Shown: one piece after another, positions 1 through 5,281 of the stretch
How the letters are laid out: each line of letters starts with the position of its first letter
How positions within the stretch are numbered: the stretch's first letter is position 1
Source of the DNA: an uncultured Marinosulfonomonas sp.
GTDB lineage: Bacteria; Pseudomonadota; Alphaproteobacteria; Rhodobacterales; Rhodobacteraceae
Length of the DNA stretch: 10,723 bases
Assembly (NCBI GenBank): GCA_947311455.1
Contig: CAMZKY010000058.1
Coordinates: forward strand, 1 to 10,723
Direction of reading: 5' to 3'
The notes under the pieces: generated by a model
Seen by the model: the letters and a program-made list of their open reading frames with translations, nothing else
Databases searched by the model: none
Told to the model about the DNA's origin: nothing
Translations under genes and position numbers: made by a program

Positions 1-181
1 AAAAAACTCGAATGAACCCGATGATCTTGTTATTCTGCATCACCACAAGGATATATTGCAATGGGCGCGGGTTTGACAAAGCGTCTTTCCGCGCCACAAA
101 GCGATGACCCGCATCCAGTTTTTCAACAGCCTCTTTCGGGGCCTCGGTCGCAAAAGTTTGCTTCCAAATCCGGGCATGCAA
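1..181 (-). CDS. Partial GNAT-like N-acetyltransferase frame, possibly a pseudogene
   Basis: A minus-strand frame stays open for 60 codons from a TTG at 181-179 to the left edge of the window. It begins LHARIWKQTFATEAPKEAVE and ends in a beta-strand-like YILVVMQNN then KIIGFIRVF. This matches the usual start of GNAT acetyltransferases: an L-H-x-x-x-W helix, then a 'vVae-dg-xivGf' strand pair. The acetyl-CoA binding motif would lie beyond the edge. Directly upstream in the same frame is a TAA (184-182), preceded by 21 codons ending AVVVQAWGIA and running back to GTG codons inside the argF end (247-245). Those residues look like the missing GNAT N-terminus, so the gene may be broken by a nonsense change, or may start at the TTG. 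Codon usage looks coding. It lies immediately downstream of argF and was probably co-transcribed with it. The family is inferred from pattern only; the substrate is unknown. Confidence 0.5.
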   Translation of the reverse strand, partial: MHARIWKQTFATEAPKEAVEKLDAGHRFVARKDALSNPRPLQYILVVMQNNKIIGFIRVF

Positions 182-231
182 TTACGCAATTCCCCACGCC
201 TGAACCACAACAGCGGACTGGATAGTGTATT

Positions 232-1158
232 CTATTTTCCCAGACACCACCGCATCACCGCCTTTTGCGCATGAAGCCGGTTTTCGGCTTCATCAAAGAT
301 CACCGATTTCGGGCCGTCCATCACGCTTGAGGTGACTTCTTCTTCGCGGTGTGCAGGAAGGCAGTGCATGAACAACGCGTCATCTTTTGCCTGATTGATC
401 AAATGATCATTCACTTGATAGGGCTTCAACAGGTTGTGGCGACGCTGGCGCGAGGATTGGCCGTCATGCATGGATACCCACGTATCGGCGACAATCAGAT
501 CAGCACCTTGCACGGCTTTTTCGGCATCGCGTTCAATGGTAATATTCACCCCCTTAGAGCGCGCAAGCTCAACAAACTCGGCCTCCGGGTCAAGGGATTC
601 GGGGCCGGTGAATGTCAGGTCAAAACCGAATTGCCCGGCCGCGTGCAGGAATGAGGCGCAGACATTATTGCCATCCCCCGTCCAGACCACCTTTTTGCCT
701 TTGATCGGGCCGTGATGTTCTTCAAATGTCATCACATCGGCCATGATCTGGCAAGGGTGCGTGCGATCCGTCAGGCCGTTGATCACCGGAACGCTGGCGT
801 ATTCTGCCATTTCCTGCAAAACCGATTCATCAAAGGTGCGGATCATGATCATATCCACATAGCGGCTAAGAACCCGCGCGGTGTCAGCGATGCTTTCGCC
901 GTGGCCCAGTTGCATGTCACTGCCGGATAGAACCATGGTCTGCCCGCCCATCTGGCGCACACCCACGTCAAAGGAAACCCGTGTGCGGGTGGATGGTTTT
1001 TCAAAGATCAGCGCAACCATGTGATTGGCCAGCGGCTGTTCGGCGTCGGGCGTGCCTTTGGGCAGGCCTTTGCGCGCGTCTTTCATAACCCGCGCCTGAT
1101 CAATCATGCCGCGCAGATCGTCGGCGTCTGTTGTGTGGATATCCAGAAAATGGTTCAT
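232..1158 (-). CDS. argF: Ornithine carbamoyltransferase
   Basis: Cytosolic enzyme that joins carbamoyl phosphate and L-ornithine to give citrulline in arginine biosynthesis. The 308-residue length is normal for the family. Visible motifs are the carbamoyl-phosphate loop FEKPSTRTR (52-60), HPCQ (134-137), the ornithine-side DTWVSM (225-230), HCLPAHR (265-271) with the catalytic Cys, and the C-terminal DEAENRLHAQ (289-298). The more usual Gly after DTWVSM is His here, in a slightly variable loop. The ATG at 1158-1156 overlaps the argD stop in an ATGA junction, so the two genes are almost certainly translated from one mRNA with coupling. An ornithine enzyme directly behind argD fits the arginine pathway. 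The biosynthetic (ArgF) rather than catabolic (ArcB) role is inferred from this context. Confidence 0.97.
   Translation of the reverse strand: MNHFLDIHTTDADDLRGMIDQARVMKDARKGLPKGTPDAEQPLANHMVALIFEKPSTRTRVSFDVGVRQMGGQTMVLSGSDMQLGHGESIADTARVLSRYVDMIMIRTFDESVLQEMAEYASVPVINGLTDRTHPCQIMADVMTFEEHHGPIKGKKVVWTGDGNNVCASFLHAAGQFGFDLTFTGPESLDPEAEFVELARSKGVNITIERDAEKAVQGADLIVADTWVSMHDGQSSRQRRHNLLKPYQVNDHLINQAKDDALFMHCLPAHREEEVTSSVMDGPKSVIFDEAENRLHAQKAVMRWCLGK
271..293. repeat. Perfect 9-bp inverted repeat inside the argF 3' end
   Basis: Arms ATGAAGCCG (271-279) and CGGCTTCAT (285-293) flank a 5-nt loop. The element lies in the codons for the conserved DEAENRLHA stretch of argF, about 40 bases before the stop. 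No T-run follows on either strand, so it is not a standard intrinsic terminator. It could form an mRNA hairpin near the end of the argDF message, or be a by-product of codon choice in a conserved motif. Confidence 0.5.
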
Positions 1159-2339
1159 AATTTTAATCCTTTGGAAACTTGGCTTGCAGCGGCATCCAGC
1201 CGCGCAACGGCATCGTTAATTTCGGTATCGGTTATGTTCAGGGGCGGCAGAATACGCACCACGTTATCAGCGGCGGGCACAGTCAGCAGATCATTGTCAT
1301 AGCCCGCATTCACCACATCCATATTTGCCACCTTGCATTTGATCCCCAGCATCAGGCCAGAGCCGCGCACGCTTTCAAAAATATCGGGGTGGCCGGTGAT
1401 CAACCCTTCCAGTTTTTGGCGAAACAGGCCAGATTTACGGTTCACCTCGGCCAGAAACTCATCATTTGCCACAATATCCATCACTGCGTTGCCCACAGCA
1501 CAAGCCAAAGGATTGCCGCCATATGTTGATCCATGCGTGCCTGCACCCATGCCCGAAGCGGCATTTTCAGTGGCCAGAACGGCCCCCAAAGGAAAGCCGC
1601 CGCCGATGCCTTTGGCCACCATCATGATATCGGGGGTAATACCGGCCCATTGATGGGCAAACAGTTTTCCGGTGCGCCCGACGCCGCATTGCACCTCATC
1701 CAGAATCAACAACACGCCATGTTCATCACAATGTTCACGCAGGGCTTTCAGATCAGCATCAGGAATGGGGATTATGCCGCCTTCCCCCAGAACCGGTTCG
1801 ATCATCACGGCGGCGGTGGTATCATCCATTTGCGCGGCAATGGCGTCGATATCTGCGAAAGGAACATGCACAAATCCGGGCAGAAGCGGGCCAAATCCTT
1901 TGGTCATTTTTTCCGACCCTGCCGCCGCAATGCCGCCCGCAGAGCGGCCATGAAACGATCCTTCGCAGGCGATGATTTTCACCCGCTCGGGTTGGCCTTT
2001 TTCATACCAGTATTTACGCGCCATTTTGATTGCCAGTTCGGCAGCTTCGGTGCCGGAATTGGTGAAAAATACCGTATCGGCAAAAGTTGCCTCAACCAGT
2101 TTATCGGCCAACGCGGTTTGTTGCGGGATGTGATACAGGTTCGATGTATGCCACAACTGCCCCGCCTGTTCGCTCAACGCTGCCGTCAAATCGGGGTTGG
2201 CGTGGCCCAGCACATTCACCGCAATCCCCGCCCCCAAATCCAGAAATCGGCGCCCGTCTGCCTCGATCAACCAGCTTCCTTCGCCTTTGATAAATGCCAG
2301 TGGCGCGCGGTTATAGGTGGGCAAAATTGACGGTATCAT
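1155..2339 (-). CDS. argD: Acetylornithine aminotransferase
   Basis: PLP-dependent class III aminotransferase that converts N-acetylglutamate 5-semialdehyde to N2-acetylornithine using glutamate. Many bacterial ArgD enzymes also serve the succinyldiaminopimelate step of lysine synthesis. The 394 residues match the family. Motifs seen are NSGTEA (94-99), FHGR (129-132), EPVLGEGG (181-188), LDEVQCGVGRTG (213-224) with the cofactor Asp, the Schiff-base lysine at about K243 in KGIGGGFPLGA, and HGSTYGGNPLA (269-279). The ATG at 2339-2337 is preceded by a good Shine-Dalgarno sequence (AAAGGAA on the minus strand). It is the first gene of an argD-argF unit. Its 196-bp upstream region contains two dyads that may be operators. 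Confidence 0.96.
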   Translation of the reverse strand: MIPSILPTYNRAPLAFIKGEGSWLIEADGRRFLDLGAGIAVNVLGHANPDLTAALSEQAGQLWHTSNLYHIPQQTALADKLVEATFADTVFFTNSGTEAAELAIKMARKYWYEKGQPERVKIIACEGSFHGRSAGGIAAAGSEKMTKGFGPLLPGFVHVPFADIDAIAAQMDDTTAAVMIEPVLGEGGIIPIPDADLKALREHCDEHGVLLILDEVQCGVGRTGKLFAHQWAGITPDIMMVAKGIGGGFPLGAVLATENAASGMGAGTHGSTYGGNPLACAVGNAVMDIVANDEFLAEVNRKSGLFRQKLEGLITGHPDIFESVRGSGLMLGIKCKVANMDVVNAGYDNDLLTVPAADNVVRILPPLNITDTEINDAVARLDAAASQVSKGLKL

Positions 2340-2408
2340 AGTATTTCCTTTAATAAGAAAGCCAACTCGTGCCAGAGCACGGCGGGCAGGTCAACAATTT
2401 CAGTTAGG

Positions 2409-2430
2409 ATTTGTGACAAATGTCACGAAT
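2409..2430. promoter_or_regulatory. CRP/FNR-like palindrome upstream of argD
   Basis: A 22-bp dyad with 10-bp arms, ATTTGTGACA and TGTCACGAAT, around a central AA; 9 of 10 arm positions pair. Its core TGTGA-N6-TCACG differs from the classical CRP half-site pair TGTGA-N6-TCACA at one base. It lies 70-91 bp upstream of the argD start codon in non-coding DNA, a suitable place for an operator. Binding by a CRP/FNR-family protein is inferred; another dimeric regulator of arginine genes is equally possible. Confidence 0.55.
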
Positions 2431-2475
2431 GAACACGCAAAAGCGCCTGACGGATTAACGTCGGCGTCGGCTGGA

Positions 2476-2505
2476 TGCGATATGTATCACTGTGTTCATA
2501 TCGCA
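2476..2505. promoter_or_regulatory. 30-bp dyad with 9-bp arms upstream of argD
   Basis: Perfect arms TGCGATATG (2476-2484) and CATATCGCA (2497-2505) are separated by 12 bp. The element sits between the rhomboid-like gene stop (2536) and argD, 137-166 bp upstream of the argD start. No T-tract follows on the minus strand, so a terminator for the rhomboid-like gene is unlikely. An operator for argD is the simplest reading. The half-site GATATG/CATATC recurs in the nfuA promoter dyad. Confidence 0.5.
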
Positions 2506-2535
2506 CCTTTAGGCGGCTGCGATTTCAAAGTCAAC

Positions 2536-3225
2536 TCAAGACCGCTGGCGCATTTTATCAAGCAAACGTCCCCAGCCCCCGGGGCTAACGATAAACGACA
2601 CCAAAAACCCGATCGCAAAGCCACTGAGATCGGCAATCCAGTCTTGGGTGCTGCCAAACAGAACGCCGAACACCAGTTGAATCCCCATCAGAAACCCGAT
2701 CAAGCTAAAGGCGCGCATCCGGTTGGCGTTGTGCAAACCAAGGCTCATCCACAAAACAAAGGTAAACGCCCCGATCAATCCATAAACCCCGGGCATCGCG
2801 CCAATCAGCGGCACGCGGCTGCTGATCAGCAATCCATAAATCACCGCCGCCCCGATTGAGGAGGCAAAAAACACCACCAGCACCGCCCAGCCCTTGAAAA
2901 CCTCGCCCACAACCTTGCCCATCGCCAGCAGGATCACCACGGAAAACACCATATGGGTGAAATTGGCGTGGATAAACGCATAGGTCACAAACCGCAGCAA
3001 CAAATCCGGCGTATAGGTGTGGGTTTCAATCATCCGGTCCAGTAAAAACCCCGAGGGCGCATAGTCGGACACCAATGCAATGCGCCAGCCCACCGCCTGA
3101 GGCCCGCCGATCAGCCCCTTACTGCCCAAAGTTACCGCAATTTCGATCACAGCAAAAGCCAGCGCCAGCGCCACAATCACCGGCGGCAACGGGTTCACGG
3201 GGGAAATATTCGGGTCTTGCTCCAT
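2536..3225 (-). CDS. Rhomboid-fold membrane protein lacking catalytic residues (pseudoprotease)
   Basis: A 229-residue integral inner-membrane protein with about six hydrophobic segments and rhomboid architecture. The L1/TM2 region reads RFVTYAFIHANFTHMVF (78-94), the TM4 region LIGAMPGVYGLIGAF (140-154) and the TM6 region DWIADLSGFAIGFLVSF (195-211). Aligned by eye with E. coli GlpG, the HxxxxHxxxN motif becomes H86-x4-H91-x3-S95, the nucleophile of GxSG becomes Met144 (followed by Pro), and the TM6 catalytic His becomes Asp199. An active serine protease is therefore not expected; a binding or chaperone-like role, as for other inactive rhomboids, is inference. The ATG at 3225 is preferred over the adjoining TTG at 3228; AAAGGA lies upstream. 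It is divergent from trpS with 79 bp between the starts. Confidence 0.85.
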   Translation of the reverse strand: MEQDPNISPVNPLPPVIVALALAFAVIEIAVTLGSKGLIGGPQAVGWRIALVSDYAPSGFLLDRMIETHTYTPDLLLRFVTYAFIHANFTHMVFSVVILLAMGKVVGEVFKGWAVLVVFFASSIGAAVIYGLLISSRVPLIGAMPGVYGLIGAFTFVLWMSLGLHNANRMRAFSLIGFLMGIQLVFGVLFGSTQDWIADLSGFAIGFLVSFIVSPGGWGRLLDKMRQRS

Positions 3226-3304
3226 CAATCGGGTTCCTTTGGTTGACGCTATCCTGCCTAGTAGGTAAGCGAAAAGCCTAACTTAATCCAGACGGAGAAT
3301 TATT

Positions 3305-4321
3305 ATGACAGAGGTGGTCCATACACCCCGCGTCTTTTCAGGTATCCAACCTTCGGGCGGCCTGACACTTGGCAATTACCTTGGCGCGATCAAACGCTTT
3401 GTGGGGATGCAAAACCAAGGCATCGAAACCATCTATTGCATGGTTGATCTGCACGCCATCACCGTCTGGCAAGACCCCGAAAAACTGCGCCATGCCACGC
3501 GCGAACTGTGCGCGGGCTATATCGCCGCCGGCTTGGACGCGGAAAAATCCATTCTGTTCAATCAAAGTCAGGTCGCCGCGCATGCAGAACTGGGCTGGAT
3601 CTTCAGCTGTGTGGCGCGCATGGGCTGGCTGAACCGGATGACCCAATTCAAAGACAAAGCCGGCAAAAACCGTGAAAAGGTTTCCGTGGGGCTTTATTCC
3701 TATCCAACCCTGATGGCCGCCGATATTCTTCTGTATCACGCCACCCATGTGCCGGTGGGCGAGGATCAGAAACAACATGTGGAATTAACCCGCGACATTG
3801 CCGCGAAATTCAACCATGACTACAAAGTCGATTTCTTTCCCATCACCGAACCGGTGATCGAAGGCGAAGCCACCCGCGTGATGTCTTTGCGCGACGGGTC
3901 AAAGAAAATGTCAAAATCCGATCCCTCCGACAAAAGCCGGATCAACATGACAGATGACGCCGACACCATCGCCGGAAAAATTCGCAAAGCCAAAACCGAC
4001 GCAGATGCCCTGCCCTCGGAAGTTGAAGGCCTAAAAGGCCGCCCCGAGGCGAAAAACCTGATTAGCATCTATGCATCCTTGTCTGATACCACCATGGCAA
4101 ACGTGTTGTCGGATGTGGGCGGCAAACAGTTTTCTGAATTCAAACCAATGCTTGCCGATCTTGCGGTGTCCAAACTGTCGCCCATCGCCGATGAAATGGC
4201 CCGCCTGATGCAGGAACCGGACGAAATCGACGCAATCCTGCGCAAAGGCGCCGACAAAGCCCGCGCCATTGCTGATCCGATTTTGGCGCAAACCAAAGAT
4301 ATTCTGGGCATGGTGCGTTAA
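3305..4321 (+). CDS. trpS: Tryptophan--tRNA ligase
   Basis: Class I aminoacyl-tRNA synthetase that charges tRNA-Trp using ATP in the cytosol. The 338 residues match bacterial TrpRS. Motifs are the HIGH-equivalent PSGGLTLGN (16-24), YSYPTLMAADIL (131-142), the tryptophan/ATP pocket VPVGEDQKQHVEL (149-161), and the KMSKS loop (201-205) within SLRDGSKKMSKSDPSD. GGAG at 3294-3297 lies 7 nt before the ATG. A TTGACG at 3243-3248 is a possible -35 box in the short divergent region, but no convincing -10 follows. The gene stands alone and ends in an intrinsic terminator. No leader peptide or tryptophan-codon attenuator is seen upstream. Confidence 0.97.
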   Translation: MTEVVHTPRVFSGIQPSGGLTLGNYLGAIKRFVGMQNQGIETIYCMVDLHAITVWQDPEKLRHATRELCAGYIAAGLDAEKSILFNQSQVAAHAELGWIFSCVARMGWLNRMTQFKDKAGKNREKVSVGLYSYPTLMAADILLYHATHVPVGEDQKQHVELTRDIAAKFNHDYKVDFFPITEPVIEGEATRVMSLRDGSKKMSKSDPSDKSRINMTDDADTIAGKIRKAKTDADALPSEVEGLKGRPEAKNLISIYASLSDTTMANVLSDVGGKQFSEFKPMLADLAVSKLSPIADEMARLMQEPDEIDAILRKGADKARAIADPILAQTKDILGMVR

Positions 4322-4346
4322 GCCCGCGCCAATAACCGAAAACACC

Positions 4347-4380
4347 AAAAGGCGTATCCACACAGGATTGCGCCTTTTTT
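4347..4380 (+). terminator. Intrinsic terminator of trpS
   Basis: An outer stem AAAAGGCG (4347-4354) pairs with CGCCTTTT (4371-4378), and an inner stem ATCC (4356-4359) pairs with GGAT (4365-4368) around an ACACA loop. The 3' arm runs into a six-T tract (4375-4380). It begins 25 bp after the trpS stop. The A-run on the 5' side gives a U-tract in the opposite direction too, so it could also stop the convergent transcript from the PNPOx-like gene. Confidence 0.85.
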
Positions 4381-4429
4381 GATTCACCCCGCCAGCCCCC
4401 GACCCGAAACCCAACCACTGCAATTTCAT

Positions 4430-4453
4430 TTCCATTATTCCGGAATAATGGAA
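4430..4453. repeat. Perfect 24-bp palindrome in a convergent intergenic region
   Basis: The half-site TTCCATTATTCC (4430-4441) is followed without spacer by its exact reverse complement (4442-4453). It lies between the trpS terminator and the 3' end of the PNPOx-like gene (stop at 4526), where promoters are not expected. There is no T-run after it, and as it has no loop it is a poor intrinsic terminator. It could be a dispersed genomic repeat, a protein-binding site (chromosome structure, recombination) or a cruciform-forming element. The rest of the 4381-4525 gap shows nothing recognisable. Confidence 0.75.
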
Positions 4454-4525
4454 TCATTGGTCGCAGCCGTCACAAGCCGGAAAAACACGCACAGGGTTTC
4501 AGCCACGCAGCCACAACACAAAGTG

Positions 4526-5080
4526 TTATTTTTCAAACAAACCCGTCGGCAACCCATCCATGCTTTCGACCCCGTTGTCGCGCCAATACTCCGTCAGCTC
4601 AGCATCGCTTTTGGCGTCATGCCAGTTTTCAATTGCGTCGCGTTCGCCCACATAATCAAACAACGGCACCCCATAGCCGCAAGAGGTTTGCACAAGGTCG
4701 ATCTTCAAGCGCATGATTTGGCGGGTGCCGCGCGGGGTTTTGCCGTCGTAGTGGATTTTAATCAGGTCAGAAAATTCCGGCGTTGCCCAATTGATCGCCT
4801 CGCCCTGCCCATACATTCGCAAAATACGCGGCGCGCCGTCAAATGCGCAGGTCATGATTGTCATGCGCCCATCCGCCAACATATGCGCGGCGGTTTCATT
4901 GCCGCTTCCGGTGCGATCCAGATAGATCACCGTGCTGTCATCGACAATACGCAAGGCCCCGATTTCGCGCGGGCTGAGATTTACCCGGCTTGTTGCCGAG
5001 GCGCTGGCGGTAAAAAAGATGTGCTGTTTGCTGATGAACTCTTTGTGCATCTGCTCAAGTTTTTCAAATTGCTTGGCCAT
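4526..5080 (-). CDS. Pyridoxamine 5'-phosphate oxidase (PNPOx)-family flavin-binding protein
   Basis: A 184-residue soluble protein of the split-barrel flavin-binding superfamily. The N-terminal FEKLEQMHKEFISKQHIFFT leads into SATSRVNLSPRE (28-39), then VIYLDRTGSGNETAAHMLAD (51-70) and GRMTIMTCAFDGAPRILRMYG (71-91). This order, the RxNxSP motif and the GSGNET loop are typical of the putative PNPOx group that binds FMN or a related cofactor as a dimer. True PdxH is longer and its substrate residues are not evident, so the substrate is unknown. The start was set at the ATG at 5080-5078 because GGAG lies 6 nt upstream and homology begins there; the frame is open further upstream only through the tandem repeats. 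It is divergent from ilvE with 201 bp between starts, suggesting shared control. Confidence 0.88.
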   Translation of the reverse strand: MAKQFEKLEQMHKEFISKQHIFFTASASATSRVNLSPREIGALRIVDDSTVIYLDRTGSGNETAAHMLADGRMTIMTCAFDGAPRILRMYGQGEAINWATPEFSDLIKIHYDGKTPRGTRQIMRLKIDLVQTSCGYGVPLFDYVGERDAIENWHDAKSDAELTEYWRDNGVESMDGLPTGLFEK

Positions 5081-5150
5081 GGTCTGCTCCGGTTTGTGGC
5101 GTGGGTGCCCCCAGATTATCCGGTTTTGGCGCCTTTCGCATAGGGCAAAA

Positions 5151-5205
5151 TTGCCATACGCTTGCCATACGCAAGCCATACGTTTGCCATACACTTTCCA
5201 TACAC
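5151..5205. repeat. Five-copy 11-bp tandem repeat in a divergent promoter region
   Basis: Units starting at 5151, 5162, 5173, 5184 and 5195 read TTGCCATACGC, TTGCCATACGC, AAGCCATACGT, TTGCCATACAC and TTTCCATACAC. All share the CCATAC core. The 11-bp period is close to one helical turn, so the same face is presented five times. The array lies 70-125 bp upstream of the PNPOx-like start and 77-131 bp upstream of ilvE, in non-coding DNA. A cooperatively bound regulator array is the likely reading; simple slippage-born repeat DNA is the alternative. Confidence 0.8.
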
Positions 5206-5222
5206 TTGTTTTTGCCGGATTT

Positions 5223-5246
5223 ATGTCTGGACATATGACCTATTAT
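5223..5246 (+). promoter_or_regulatory. Dyad and possible -10 box before ilvE
   Basis: ATGTC-TG-GACAT (5223-5234) is a perfect 5-2-5 inverted repeat. Six bases later TATTAT (5241-5246) resembles a -10 box, 36 bp before the ilvE ATG. No good -35 box is seen at the standard distance. The dyad would cover the spacer region of such a promoter, a normal operator position. The match is short, so this is tentative. Confidence 0.35.
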
Positions 5247-5281
5247 GCTCCTACTCTGATGCAAATCGAAAGGGTAAAATC

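Noticed and set aside
1533..2330. A 265-codon plus-strand open frame opposite argD
   Set aside because: Low-complexity His/Arg-rich translation, fully antisense to a convincing argD; a codon-bias shadow.
2362..2377. Sigma-54-like TGGCACG...GGC element on the minus strand before argD
   Set aside because: The spacing between the GG and GC elements is one base short of the consensus and the -12 TTGC is not matched.
2368..2381. CGTGC-CAGA-GCACG hairpin in the argD leader
   Set aside because: Only 5-bp arms and no T-run; too weak to call a terminator or riboswitch.
2317..2859. A 180-codon plus-strand open frame across the argD leader and the rhomboid-like gene
   Set aside because: Composition (Lys/Gln/Pro/His-rich) and position fit an antisense shadow; no domain is seen.
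4379..5143. A 254-codon plus-strand open frame opposite the PNPOx-like gene
   Set aside because: It has no recognisable domain and runs through the palindrome and the antisense of a gene with clear family motifs.
5081..5194. N-terminal extension of the PNPOx-like protein to an ATG at 5194
   Set aside because: The added 38 residues translate the 11-bp tandem repeats and have no family resemblance; a good GGAG precedes the ATG at 5080.
5151..5205. A CRISPR array or replication-origin iterons
   Set aside because: There are no spacers between the 11-bp units, so it is not CRISPR; no replication initiator gene or DnaA boxes are nearby, so an origin is not supported.
5162..5281. N-terminal extension of IlvE to an ATG at 5162
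   Set aside because: It also translates the repeat array; homology and a ribosome-binding site support the ATG at 5282.
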